Made by a program: the position numbers and the translations under genes
Source: Marinobacterium zhoushanense
Lineage (GTDB): Bacteria > Pseudomonadota > Gammaproteobacteria > Pseudomonadales > Balneatricaceae
Length of the DNA: 64,000 nt
Assembly: GCF_014641945.1 (NCBI RefSeq)
Contig: NZ_BMIJ01000009.1
Coordinates: 62,001 to 126,000 of the forward strand
Reading direction: 5' to 3'
The notes under the pieces: generated by a model
Databases searched by the model: none
What the model saw: only the letters and a program-made list of their open reading frames with translations
Told to the model about the DNA's origin: nothing
Shown: piece after piece, positions 32,727 through 44,135 of the stretch
Position numbering within the stretch: position 1 is the stretch's first letter
Layout: every line of letters starts with the position of its first letter

Positions 32727-33446
32727 ATGAACACAATACCGGAAGACTCCATCAACACTGGCGTCGGCGAGAGCGCAAGCAGCGCAGAGCTGCGCTTCGA
32801 GAACCTCTACCGCACACTGCGCAGTCGTATCTGTCTGCTCGACTACGAGCCGGGCACTCGGCTGTCCGAAGTCGCGCTGGCCAAGGAGTTCGGCGTCAGT
32901 CGCACGCCGATCCGGCGGGTCTTGGGGCGGCTGGAGCTGGAGGGGCTGGTGGAGATCCGCCACGGCGTTGGCACCCAGGTTACCGAAATCGACTTCAACT
33001 ACCTGTGCGATGTCTATGAACTGCGCATGGAACTGGCCTCCCAGCTTGGACTGATGTCGCCGTTGCCACCCACCGAGGACCTGCTGCAGCGGGTGCAGGC
33101 AACGTTGGACAGAGCCTCCGTTGTCGCCGAGGCAGCGTCGCCACGGCGGCTGTTTGCCCAGGTCAATATCGAGTTTTTCGAGGCGCTGATGGAGCTGATC
33201 GGAAACCGCGCTCTGCGCGAGGTGCTGGTGATGCTGTTTTACCGCTCCTCGCGCATGTGGCCCTTCCTGATGCGGGAGGATGTGATCGCCATGGAGGCGG
33301 AGCTGTTCTGCAACGAGATCCGGGAGACCATCCAGTTGATCGAGAGCGGACAGCTGGTCGCGCTGGGTAACCTGCGGCGTCGCCATATCGCCATGGCGCT
33401 GCAGCGCTTGAAGCTGATGTCCGCCGAGAATGGACGGGTAGCATGA
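32727..33446 (+). CDS. GntR family FCD-type transcriptional regulator of the ectoine cluster
   Basis: 239 aa from ATG 32727; a GTG 72 bases upstream is possible and neither has a strong Shine-Dalgarno. The winged helix (~24-85) contains LSEVALAKEFGVSRTPIRRVLGRLELEGLV, the FadR-type recognition pattern. The helical FCD effector domain follows (~95-230). Of the four metal ligands usual in FCD domains only the last His (His220) is evident: the Asp/His pair region reads VNIEFFEAL and the third His is missing. It probably binds the twin ATGTATACAT palindromes. Its stop overlaps the eutB start (ATGA). EnuR, the MocR-type regulator of alphaproteobacteria, is a different protein. Confidence 0.88.
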   Translation: MNTIPEDSINTGVGESASSAELRFENLYRTLRSRICLLDYEPGTRLSEVALAKEFGVSRTPIRRVLGRLELEGLVEIRHGVGTQVTEIDFNYLCDVYELRMELASQLGLMSPLPPTEDLLQRVQATLDRASVVAEAASPRRLFAQVNIEFFEALMELIGNRALREVLVMLFYRSSRMWPFLMREDVIAMEAELFCNEIRETIQLIESGQLVALGNLRRRHIAMALQRLKLMSAENGRVA

Positions 33447-34456
33447 AACTGATCGAACTGGCCCAGGTCTATCGCGCCCGCCGGGCGATTGCCGGGCGGG
33501 TGACCCGGACCCCGTTGATTCCGGCGTTAAGTCTGTCGGATGCCCGCACTGAGGTCAGATTGAAGCTGGAAACCACCCAGCCCACCGGTGCGTTCAAGCT
33601 GCGCGGTGCGGTCAACGCGCTGGCCAATCTCACTGCCGAGCAGCGGGACAGGGGCGTGGTGTGTGCGTCCACCGGCAATCATGGCCGGGCGCTGGCCTGG
33701 GCGGCCAGACAGTTGGGGGTGCAGGCCACCATCTGCATGTCGGCACTGGTACCGGACAACAAGGTGGAGGCGATTCGTCGGCTCGGCGCCGATATCCGCA
33801 TCCATGGCAACAGTCAGGATGAGGCACAGAAACTGGTGGCGGAGCTGGTCACGCTGCAGGAGATGGTGGAGATCCCGCCGTTCGACCATGCCGACATCAT
33901 CGCCGGCCAGGGTACCATCGGGCTGGAGATCCTGGAGGAGTGGCCGGAGGTGGATACGCTGATCGTCGGGCTCTCCGGTGGCGGCTTGCTCAGCGGTGTG
34001 GCGCTGGCGGCCAAGGCGATCAAGCCGGGCATCCGGGTGATCGGCGTCAGCCCCGCGCGTGGCGCGGCGATGGCGGCAAGCCTCGACAGCGGCCAGCCAG
34101 TCGAGGTGGAGGAGCTGGCAACCCTGGCCGATTCGCTCGGCGGCGGCATAGGCTTGCACAACCGTTTCACCTTCGCCCACGTACGCAAGCTGATGGATGA
34201 GTATGTGTTGCTGGAGGAGATCGAGATCGCCCGTAGCATGCGCCATCTGTACCGTGAGGAGCAGTTGGTGGTCGAGGGCGCCGGGGCCTTGGGCGCGGCG
34301 CTATTGCTGGAACCGGCGCGCCGCTCGGCGTTGGCTGAGCGGCTTGGGCAAAGGATCGCGATTATCGTCTCCGGCCGCAATGTGGATATGGACAGCTTTA
34401 CTGCCGTCGTCGATGGCACGCATAAGGTGTGGACGACGCCAAGCGTCGATAAATGA
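33443..34456 (+). CDS. eutB: Hydroxyectoine utilization dehydratase EutB (threonine dehydratase-like)
   Basis: 337 aa, fold type II PLP enzyme. PLP Lys52 lies in PTGAFKLRGA, the phosphate-binding loop is GLSGGGLLSG, and substrate loop STGNH is present. No C-terminal ACT domain, so it resembles catabolic threonine/serine dehydratases. In ectoine clusters this protein is called EutB and is thought to act with EutC on the hydroxyectoine-specific branch; the exact reaction is not settled. It overlaps the regulator gene by four bases and is followed by eutC after 22 bases. Confidence 0.9.
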   Translation: MKLIELAQVYRARRAIAGRVTRTPLIPALSLSDARTEVRLKLETTQPTGAFKLRGAVNALANLTAEQRDRGVVCASTGNHGRALAWAARQLGVQATICMSALVPDNKVEAIRRLGADIRIHGNSQDEAQKLVAELVTLQEMVEIPPFDHADIIAGQGTIGLEILEEWPEVDTLIVGLSGGGLLSGVALAAKAIKPGIRVIGVSPARGAAMAASLDSGQPVEVEELATLADSLGGGIGLHNRFTFAHVRKLMDEYVLLEEIEIARSMRHLYREEQLVVEGAGALGAALLLEPARRSALAERLGQRIAIIVSGRNVDMDSFTAVVDGTHKVWTTPSVDK

Positions 34457-34478
34457 GCCGGACAGGAGGGAAGTGATC

Positions 34479-35474
34479 ATGGCCGAGATCAAGATTCTGA
34501 CCGAATCAGAGCTGCGCCAGTGCGTAGCGCTGAGCGCCGAGCTGAACGATGTGATCGCCGATGCCTTTGCCCGGCTGGCCGAGCCGGGCGTGGTGATGCC
34601 GCCGGTGCTGAGCATGGATCTACCGGCGGTCAATGGCGAGGTGGATATCAAGACCGCCTGGGTGCCGGGTGTGGATAACTTCGCAATCAAGGTCAGCCCC
34701 GGATTTTTCGACAATCCGGCCAAGGGGCTGGCCAGCCTGAACGGTCTGATGGTGCTGCTCAGCGCCGACACCGGCATGGTCACCGCGGTGCTGCTCGACA
34801 ACGGTTACCTGACCGATCTGCGCACCGCCGCCGCCGGCGGCGTTGCTGCGCGCTATCTGGCGCCGCAGCAGGTGCACACCGCCGGGGTGATCGGTACCGG
34901 CGTGCAGGCCCGGTTACAGGTCGAGGCGCTGCTGCTGGAGCGCAGCATCGAGCGCCTGCTGGTCTGGGGGCGCGATGCGGACAAGGCGGCGGAGTATGCA
35001 GCCGAGCAGTCGCGCAGTCTGAAGCTGCCGGTCTCGGTGGCCGACAGTGTGGAGATGCTGGTGCAGGAGTCGCAGGTGGTGATCACTACGACACCGGCAC
35101 GGCAACCGTTGATCCGGGCAGAGTGGCTGCATCCCGGTCTGCATATCACCGCGATGGGCTCCGATTCGCCATTGAAGAACGAGATTGCACCTCAGGTGCT
35201 GGCGGATGCCGATATTCTGATCGTCGATCGCCTCAGTCAGTCACTGGAGCGGGGCGAGTTGCGCACGGCGGTATCCACCGGCGTACTGAGCGCGAGTATC
35301 GCGCTGCCGGAGTTGTCGGCGCTTTGTGCCGGTCAGCATCCGGGGCGCAGTGCCGAGGATCAGATCAGCGTCTGTGACCTGACCGGTACCGGTGTGCAGG
35401 ATACCGTGATCGCCGATCATGCCCTGAGCCTGGCCCTGCGCAATGGGTTGGGCACATCGATCCACAGTAAATGA
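34479..35474 (+). CDS. eutC: Ectoine utilization protein EutC (ornithine cyclodeaminase/mu-crystallin family)
   Basis: 331 aa; the ATG at 34479 has GACAGGAGGG a few bases upstream. Rossmann NAD(P) site: VIGTGVQARLQVEALLLER. Other family patterns are DLRTAAAGGVAA, TTTPARQPLI, AMGSDSPLKNEI and CDLTGTGVQDTVIA. These are the ornithine cyclodeaminase/mu-crystallin signatures. The EutC branch is found next to EutB in hydroxyectoine users. EutA, the usual third partner (Asp/Glu racemase-like), is not found in this window. Confidence 0.9.
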   Translation: MAEIKILTESELRQCVALSAELNDVIADAFARLAEPGVVMPPVLSMDLPAVNGEVDIKTAWVPGVDNFAIKVSPGFFDNPAKGLASLNGLMVLLSADTGMVTAVLLDNGYLTDLRTAAAGGVAARYLAPQQVHTAGVIGTGVQARLQVEALLLERSIERLLVWGRDADKAAEYAAEQSRSLKLPVSVADSVEMLVQESQVVITTTPARQPLIRAEWLHPGLHITAMGSDSPLKNEIAPQVLADADILIVDRLSQSLERGELRTAVSTGVLSASIALPELSALCAGQHPGRSAEDQISVCDLTGTGVQDTVIADHALSLALRNGLGTSIHSK

Positions 35475-35518
35475 ATCTTGTGACCTAGCTTGGTAAAAGG
35501 AGAGCGGTTGAGCCTGGT

Positions 35519-36007
35519 ATGAGGGTAAAACTGGATGATCGTGATATTCAGATGCTGTCGATCCTGCAGCGGGAGGGGCGCATCACCAAGACCGAGCTGG
35601 CGCGACGGGTCAACCTGTCGCCGACTCCCTGTTGGGAGCGTCTACAGCATCTGGAGAAGCTCGGCGTGATCGAGGGCTACGGCGCGCGGGTGGACTGGTC
35701 GATGATCAGTCACCGCACCATTGTGTTCATGCAGGCGGAGCTGGCCAGCCACCAGGCGCTCGATTTCAGCCGTTTCGAACGCGAGATGCAGGCACGACCG
35801 GAGGTGTTGGAGTGCTGGGCCCTGGGCGGGGGGATCGATTATCTGCTCAAGGTGGTTGCCCCCTCCATCGATGATTACCAGCGCTTCGTCGATCGTCTGC
35901 TCAATGCCGACATCGGCCTCAAGCGCTACTACACCTATATCGTGACCAAGCGGGTCAAGGAGAGCGCGGCGATTCCGTATAGCCTGCTGGCCGAGTTGAA
36001 GGGATGA
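35519..36007 (+). CDS. doeX: Lrp/AsnC family regulator DoeX
   Basis: 162 aa. N-terminal HTH (LDDRDIQMLSILQREGRITKTELARRVNLSPTPCWERLQHLEKLGVI), then the RAM/ACT-like effector domain with WALGGGIDYLLKVVAPS. It is typical of Lrp/AsnC. In Halomonas elongata DoeX is the Lrp-type protein of the doe cluster that binds near doeA. It is the last gene of the plus-strand ectoine operon, 44 bases after eutC. Together with the FCD regulator it makes two regulators within one cluster. The AGGAGAG before it is rather far from the ATG (14 bases). Confidence 0.88.
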   Translation: MRVKLDDRDIQMLSILQREGRITKTELARRVNLSPTPCWERLQHLEKLGVIEGYGARVDWSMISHRTIVFMQAELASHQALDFSRFEREMQARPEVLECWALGGGIDYLLKVVAPSIDDYQRFVDRLLNADIGLKRYYTYIVTKRVKESAAIPYSLLAELKG

Positions 36008-36062
36008 ATCCGGTCTCTGGCACAGCCTTGCGTCGATAACATCCCTAAGGGCTTTCTGCTAG

Positions 36063-36722
<660 letters not shown>

Positions 36723-36780
36723 TCGGGCCGTACACTACCCAGTCTTTTCATTTAGACCTAATTTCCCGCCGAGGACTGCA

Positions 36781-36993
36781 ATGGCACGTGTAACAGTTGA
36801 AGATTGCCTGGATAACCTTGATAACCGCTTCGAGCTGGTGATGGTGGCATCCCGCCGCGCGCGTCAGCTGGCTGTGGGAGGTAAGGACGCCAAGGTCGAG
36901 TGGGAAAACGACAAGCCGACCGTGGTCGCCCTGCGCGAGATCGCTGAAGGTCTGGTTGACCGCACCGTGCTCGACGAGCGCGAAGACACCTGA
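36781..36993 (+). CDS. rpoZ: RNA polymerase omega subunit
   Basis: 70 aa, a little shorter than the E. coli protein (91 aa) because the variable C-terminal tail is missing. Conserved core: [26 protein letters not shown] and [14 protein letters not shown]. Omega helps assemble the beta' subunit and forms part of a ppGpp site, and the gene is next to spoT as usual. The gene starts at the ATG preceded by GAGGA. A longer in-frame extension into gmk is not needed. Confidence 0.95.
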   Translation: MARVTVEDCLDNLDNRFELVMVASRRARQLAVGGKDAKVEWENDKPTVVALREIAEGLVDRTVLDEREDT

Positions 36994-37089
36994 TCTTTTC
37001 CTTTCTGTCCGGATACGGCATCATCTTCCTTAGGGGTTAGACTGCAGCCAGCATAGGCTGGCGCAGGTGTAACACGTGGAGCCTGGGGA

Positions 37090-39216
37090 ATGATGCCGAC
37101 AATCGACGCCCTTTCTGAACATCTGACCGAATATCTGGATCTGACGCAGATCCGGCAGGTGCGTCGTGCCTATTTCTACGCCGAACAGGCCCATGACGGT
37201 CAGCGCCGCAAGAGCGGTGAACCCTACGTAACCCACCCCCTTGCCGTAGCCGGGGTCCTCTCCGAGATGCACATGGACCATCAAAGCCTGATGGCGGCGA
37301 TGTTGCATGATGTGATCGAAGACACCGAGATCAGCTACGAGGGGATAGAGTCGCAGTTCGGCCGGCCGGTGGCCGATATTGTCGACGGCGTCTCCAAGCT
37401 GACCCATCTCGAGTTTGAAACCAAGGCGGAAGCCCAGGCGGAGAACTTCCAGAAGATGGTGCTGGCCATGGCGGAGGATATCCGCGTCATCCTGGTCAAA
37501 CTGGCCGACCGTCTGCACAACATGCGTACACTGGGCGCCATGCGCCCGGACAAGCAGCGCCGAATCGCCCGCGAAACCCTGGATATCTACGCCCCGATCG
37601 CGGCGCGTTTGGGCATGCGCGATCTGCAGGTGGAGCTGGAGGACCTGGCGTTCCAGGCGTTCTACCCGATGCGCGCCAAGTATATTCGCCGCGCCGTGGT
37701 CAAGGCGCGAGGTCAGCGCCGCGACATCATCACCCAGATCGAGCAGGCGATTCAGGGCCGTCTCGACCAGGAGCATCTGCCGGGGATCGTTACCGGCAGA
37801 GAGAAGCACCTGTACAGCATCTACCGCAAGATGAAGAGCCAGAAGAAGTCGTTCAGCGAGATCATGGACGTGTTCGGCTTCCGCATCGTCACCGAGTCGG
37901 TGGATGACTGTTACCGTATACTCGGCGCCGTGCACAACCTGTACAAGCCGCTACCGGGGCGGTTCAAAGACTATATTGCGATTCCCAAGGCCAACGGTTA
38001 CCAGTCCCTGCACACCGCACTGTTCGGTTCGCGGGTAACCATCGAGGTGCAGATCCGCACCCGCGAGATGGATGCCGTGGCCAGCCAGGGGATTGCCGAG
38101 CACAGTCACTACAAAGTCTACGGTGACTCCGATAGCGCCGTGGGCTCCTATAACCGGGCGCGCAAATGGGTGCAGGGGTTGCTGGAGATGCAGCGCCGCG
38201 CCGGTGATTCGATGGAGTTCATCGATCATGTGAAGAAGGATCTGTTTCCGGATGAGGTGTACCTGTTTACGCCCAAGGGGCGGATTCTGGAACTGCCGCG
38301 CGGTGCCACGCCGGTGGATTTCGCCTACGCCGTGCACACCGATATCGGCAACTCCTGTGTCTCCTGCCGCATCAACCGCCGTTTGGCACCGCTGTCCGAA
38401 GCGCTGGAGAGCGGGCAGACCGTCGAGATCATCACCACACCCCGCGCCCAGCCCAATATGGCCTGGCTGAACTTCGTGGTCACCGGTAAGGCTCGCTCCA
38501 GCATCCGCCACTTCCTGAAGAATCAGCAGCGGCATGAATCGATCGAGCTGGGCCGGCGTCTGCTCAACCAGTTCATGTCCAACTACGGCTCCAGCGTCGA
38601 CGAGGTGGATGCGGTCAAGCTCGAGGCTCTGCTCAAGGAGACTGGCCTGGCCGATACGGATGCGCTGCTCGAGGATATCGGCATGGGTAACCGCATGGCC
38701 TACGTAGTGGCTCGACGCCTGCGCGCGGAGCAGCCGGTCGATGTGGACAGCGACAGCACCGGTTCGAGTTCGTCACGTAAGCCGATGGCGATCCAGGGCG
38801 CGGAAGGCACCGTGCTCCAGTATGCCAAATGTTGCCATCCGATCCCCGGCGACAGCATCATCGGTCATATCAGCACCGGACGCGGGCTCGTGGTGCATCG
38901 CACCGATTGCCGCAATATCGGTTACATGAAAGAGGATCCGCAGAAGTGTATCTACCTGGAGTGGTCCGGCAGCGGTGACGAGGAGTATCCGGTGGCGCTG
39001 GTGCTCGAGGTGGAGTCCCAGCGCGGCATGATTGCCCAGCTGGCGATGGCGGTGGCATCGGCCGGAGCCAACCTGCTGAAGATCGATTCCGGCGAGCGTG
39101 ACGGTCAGCTGAATAGGGTGCAGATGGAGCTGACCGTGTATAACCGCGTCCACCTGGCCCAGGTGATCAAGGAGCTGCGCCGCCAGGTCGCGGTCAATCG
39201 TATCAACCGGCAGTAG
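37090..39216 (+). CDS. spoT: Bifunctional (p)ppGpp synthetase/hydrolase SpoT
   Basis: 708 aa. The HD hydrolase domain (~25-180) keeps its metal site, including HDVIEDTE at 73-80 and the R-FF-equivalent region. The synthetase domain (~230-345) has the substrate pattern DVFGFRIV, PKANGYQSLHTALF and EVQIRTREMD. TGS (~385-445) carries TPKGRILELPRGATPVDFAYAVH. A zinc/RIS region has CCHPIPGD, and the C-terminal ACT domain spans ~630-700. This is the full RelA/SpoT layout with a conserved hydrolase, so SpoT rather than RelA. It lies 96 bases after rpoZ. Confidence 0.96.
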   Translation: MMPTIDALSEHLTEYLDLTQIRQVRRAYFYAEQAHDGQRRKSGEPYVTHPLAVAGVLSEMHMDHQSLMAAMLHDVIEDTEISYEGIESQFGRPVADIVDGVSKLTHLEFETKAEAQAENFQKMVLAMAEDIRVILVKLADRLHNMRTLGAMRPDKQRRIARETLDIYAPIAARLGMRDLQVELEDLAFQAFYPMRAKYIRRAVVKARGQRRDIITQIEQAIQGRLDQEHLPGIVTGREKHLYSIYRKMKSQKKSFSEIMDVFGFRIVTESVDDCYRILGAVHNLYKPLPGRFKDYIAIPKANGYQSLHTALFGSRVTIEVQIRTREMDAVASQGIAEHSHYKVYGDSDSAVGSYNRARKWVQGLLEMQRRAGDSMEFIDHVKKDLFPDEVYLFTPKGRILELPRGATPVDFAYAVHTDIGNSCVSCRINRRLAPLSEALESGQTVEIITTPRAQPNMAWLNFVVTGKARSSIRHFLKNQQRHESIELGRRLLNQFMSNYGSSVDEVDAVKLEALLKETGLADTDALLEDIGMGNRMAYVVARRLRAEQPVDVDSDSTGSSSSRKPMAIQGAEGTVLQYAKCCHPIPGDSIIGHISTGRGLVVHRTDCRNIGYMKEDPQKCIYLEWSGSGDEEYPVALVLEVESQRGMIAQLAMAVASAGANLLKIDSGERDGQLNRVQMELTVYNRVHLAQVIKELRRQVAVNRINRQ

Positions 39217-39371
39217 TCCCACCACCCCATTGGGCCGATAATGGTCTAAACTCCCTGAATTCACAGTGTTATTACTGCCTTTTGCAGTGCTTTCATATAC
39301 TCTAGACGCATCATAACGTATGGGCGGTCCGGCAGGGCTGGTTGAATCATCGGACGAAACGGAGAGAGTCA

Positions 39372-40703
39372 GTGTCGGTTGGCGTACAGTGTCCCGAATC
39401 GGGTTCTACTCAAGAGAGTTCAGTAAGACTGGTGCTGTTGCATGATGCACAGGGCAAGATGCTGGTACTGCTGCCGGTGTCATCCATGCTCAATCTGGCG
39501 GCGCTGTGGACGCTGACCGGACGTAAGCTGCAGGCGGTTCGTGGCGAAGACGCCGAGCGTTTTTTCGCGCAGCAGGGGCTGCAGAGCGAACAGGGGCAGC
39601 AGCGGCTGATGCAGAGCTTTCCGCTGGTTATCGACGCCGCCCTTGAGGGACGTGCGCAGTTGCTGCTCTGTGAATTGACCAGCGGGCTGACGTTCGTATG
39701 GCCATATGGGGTGGCTGAGGATCAGCAGGTCCAGTTCGGTACTATCGCGGTAACGCCGGAATATGGACGCATGCGCAAACGGCCGGGAGGTGGTGAGGAT
39801 GTGGTCGCCATCACGCGCGCCGTCGAGCGTTTCACGGCGTTGAGGGTCCAGCAGCGGCTGGAAGATACCCTGGGCCTGCCGGCGCTGGCACCGACCACAC
39901 AGAAGATCATCATGTTGCGCTCCGACCCGGATGCGGGTGTGGATCAACTGGTACCGGTGGTGCGTCTGGATCCCAGTCTGTCGGCACAGGTGATGAGCTG
40001 GGCGGTCTCCCCCTATTACGCAGCACCGGGCAAGGTCAACTCGATCGATGAAGCGATCATCCGCGTGCTTGGCTTCGATCTGGTGGTCAATCTGGCACTG
40101 GGTATCGCCATGGGGCAGGTACTGAAAGTGCCGGAGGAGATGCCCCGGGGCTCAACCCCCTATTGGCAGCAGTCGATCTATACCGCGACGCTGTGCGAGA
40201 AACTCGCGCGCAAGCTGCCGTTGGATAAGCGGCCGAAGGTGGGGTTGGCCTATCTGGTCGGCTTGCTGCACAACTTCGGTTATCTGGTCTTGGGCCACCT
40301 GTTTCAGCCCCAACTGGCGATCTTGTCACGCTATGTCGAAGCTAACCCCCATCTGGAGCCGGTGCTGATCGAGCAGCAGGTGCTGAATGTGACACGGGAT
40401 CAGATCGGCGGCTGGTTGCTGGAGAGCTGGAACCTGCCGGACGAGGTCTATTCGGCGATCCGCCAGCAGCAGTGTGAGGAGCCCGAGGGCGAGTGCTCAA
40501 CCTATGCGTGTCTGCTGCAGCTGAGCAAACAGCTGCTGCGTCGCGAGGGGCTGGCCGACGGGCCGATATTCAGCCTGGATCCTGAGCTGTGCGAAAGTCT
40601 GGGGCTGAGCCTGGAGCAGGCCGACGATGCCATCAAGGAGCTGCTCGGCTATCAGGACGACCTCAACGAGCTGACGCGCACCCTGAGTCGGGCGCGTGCC
40701 TAA
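39372..40703 (+). CDS. YbaK-like domain plus HDOD domain signalling protein
   Basis: 443 aa from GTG 39372, which has GGAGAGAG directly upstream; an earlier TTG is possible. Residues ~15-150 resemble the YbaK/aminoacyl-tRNA deacylase-associated fold. Residues ~180-420 form an HDOD domain (LPALAPTTQKIIMLRSDPDAGVDQL, DEAIIRVLGFDLVVNLAL, YLVGLLHNFGYLVLGHL), related to HD hydrolases but lacking the metal ligands. HDOD proteins act as protein-binding output modules in signalling. The order spoT-HDOD may reflect only proximity. The catalytic state of the YbaK-like part cannot be judged here. Confidence 0.82.
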   Translation: MSVGVQCPESGSTQESSVRLVLLHDAQGKMLVLLPVSSMLNLAALWTLTGRKLQAVRGEDAERFFAQQGLQSEQGQQRLMQSFPLVIDAALEGRAQLLLCELTSGLTFVWPYGVAEDQQVQFGTIAVTPEYGRMRKRPGGGEDVVAITRAVERFTALRVQQRLEDTLGLPALAPTTQKIIMLRSDPDAGVDQLVPVVRLDPSLSAQVMSWAVSPYYAAPGKVNSIDEAIIRVLGFDLVVNLALGIAMGQVLKVPEEMPRGSTPYWQQSIYTATLCEKLARKLPLDKRPKVGLAYLVGLLHNFGYLVLGHLFQPQLAILSRYVEANPHLEPVLIEQQVLNVTRDQIGGWLLESWNLPDEVYSAIRQQQCEEPEGECSTYACLLQLSKQLLRREGLADGPIFSLDPELCESLGLSLEQADDAIKELLGYQDDLNELTRTLSRARA

Positions 40704-40729
40704 TCTGATCCATATCCGGAGCTGAGCGC

Positions 40730-42649
<1,920 letters not shown>

Positions 42650-42725
42650 GGCCGCGAATAGTACAGCGCCAGCCCGGGCTAGCGCCAGTACCTGCGGCTC
42701 GAACTGCGCAGATAATGGAGAGCCT

Positions 42726-43226
42726 GTGTCGCTGAACAACCCACTCTGGCAGACTGCTCTGCGTCTTTACGCACTGCCCGGTGTCGAGACGGCAGCGTTG
42801 CAGTTGCAGCGGGCCGGGTGCAGTATCAACCGGTTGCTGATGGCCTGTTACCTGGCACAGCAAGGCAGGCGGCTGGTGCCGGAGCTGTTGGCTGGCGAGG
42901 CACTGGATTGGCAGCGGGAGATTACCTACCCGCTACGCGCGCTGCGTTACCGGGTCCGTACCCGTAAAGGCGAGCGTGCGGAGCTGGAGCCCTGCTACAG
43001 CGCATTGCGCAAGGCTGAACTGGCGTGCGAGCAGGTCGAGCTGATGCTGCTGTGGGAGGGGTTGTCGGCGCTGGCTCTGCCCAGTGCGGCGGCCGGAGAG
43101 GCGTTGGCAAGAGCTAATCTGGAGCTGGTGTTGGTCGAGTCTGGGGTAGACGATCTGCGCCGATTTGATGACCAGGTAGCCGTGCTGATCAACGCGGCCT
43201 TGGCCGATCCTCTGGTCAGCGGATGA
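42726..43226 (+). CDS. TIGR02444 family (DUF2390) protein
   Basis: 166 aa from GTG 42726 with GGAG at eight bases. It begins LNNPLWQTALRLYALPGVE and continues LQRAGCSINRLLMACYLAQQGR, the family hallmark. A conserved helical protein of unknown function found in many gammaproteobacteria, often next to a YheS-type ABC-F gene as here. Its start lies 76 bases from the divergent ABC-F start, so the two may share a promoter region. Confidence 0.85.
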   Translation: MSLNNPLWQTALRLYALPGVETAALQLQRAGCSINRLLMACYLAQQGRRLVPELLAGEALDWQREITYPLRALRYRVRTRKGERAELEPCYSALRKAELACEQVELMLLWEGLSALALPSAAAGEALARANLELVLVESGVDDLRRFDDQVAVLINAALADPLVSG

Positions 43227-43286
43227 ACTTTCACGTTTAATGACCGACTAACACTGCACATGCGTTCAATCGTTAAGGAATCGAGA

Positions 43287-44003
43287 ATGAAAAAGACCAT
43301 ACTCGCTGTAGCCCTCTCAGGCGCTCTGTTGTCAGCACCGGCGCTGCAGGCCGAGGAGTTGACCACCGATGAGCAAAAACTGAGCTACAGCTTGGGGCTG
43401 ATCCTCGGCCAGAAACTGAAGATGGATGTCGAAAATCTGGATATCGAGTCCTTTCGCGATGGCATCGAAACCGTCTATTCCGGTAAGGAGCCTCTGCTGA
43501 ACGAGGAGCAGATCGGTGGCGTCATGCAGGCGTTCCAGCAGCGCAAGATGGAGGAGCAGCGTGCTGCCTTCGCTAAGATAGCCGATGACAACAAGGCCGC
43601 CGGCGAGAAATACATGGCGGATAATGGCAAGAAGAAAGGTGTCAAAACCACCGATTCCGGCTTGCAGTACGAAGAGCTCACCGCCGGTAGCGGCAAGAGC
43701 CCGAGTGAGTCCGATACGGTTAAGGTTCACTATCGCGGCGAGCTGATCGACGGTACCGAGTTCGACAGCTCCTACTCGCGCAATCAGCCTGTCTCCTTCC
43801 CACTTAATGGCGTGATTCCGGGCTGGACCGAAGGGCTGCAGCTGATGAAAGAGGGCGGCAAGGCACGCCTGGTGATCCCGGCTGATCTGGCCTACGGTCC
43901 CGGCGGCATGGGTAACGCCATCGGCCCCAATGAGACCTTGGTGTTCGAGGTTGAGTTGCTGGAGATTAACCCGGCCGCCGAAGGCGAAGCCAAGTCTGAG
44001 TAA
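43287..44003 (+). CDS. Periplasmic FKBP-type peptidyl-prolyl isomerase
   Basis: 238 aa from ATG 43287 (AAGGA upstream). Sec signal peptide ends near PALQA-EE. An N-terminal dimerisation domain (~23-125) with SYSLGLILGQKLK is followed by the C-terminal FKBP domain with VHYRGELIDGTEFDSSY, PVSFPLNGVIPGWTEGLQLM, LVIPADLAYG and ETLVFEVELLEI. The layout equals Mip/FkpA. It should act as a periplasmic folding catalyst and chaperone. It is followed by a hairpin terminator. Confidence 0.95.
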   Translation: MKKTILAVALSGALLSAPALQAEELTTDEQKLSYSLGLILGQKLKMDVENLDIESFRDGIETVYSGKEPLLNEEQIGGVMQAFQQRKMEEQRAAFAKIADDNKAAGEKYMADNGKKKGVKTTDSGLQYEELTAGSGKSPSESDTVKVHYRGELIDGTEFDSSYSRNQPVSFPLNGVIPGWTEGLQLMKEGGKARLVIPADLAYGPGGMGNAIGPNETLVFEVELLEINPAAEGEAKSE

Positions 44004-44026
44004 GCCAAGCCTGCCCACCGCTTTGA

Positions 44027-44049
44027 AAACGGCCGCCTAGCGGCCGTTT
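44027..44049 (+). terminator. Terminator after FKBP gene
   Basis: A 9-bp perfect stem AAACGGCCG / CGGCCGTTT with a 5-base loop and a short T-rich continuation. Confidence 0.75.
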
Positions 44050-44064
44050 CTGTTTATCGGCGGG

Positions 44065-44090
44065 GCTGTCTATCCGCGCTGTCTATCCGC
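44065..44090. repeat. Exact tandem duplication of 13 bp
   Basis: GCTGTCTATCCGC occurs twice head to tail (44065-44077 and 44078-44090), in the gap between two convergent genes. Confidence 0.9.
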
Positions 44091-44135
44091 GCAGGCTTAT
44101 GGGCCCCGGCGGGCGAAACTGTATACCATAGGGTG

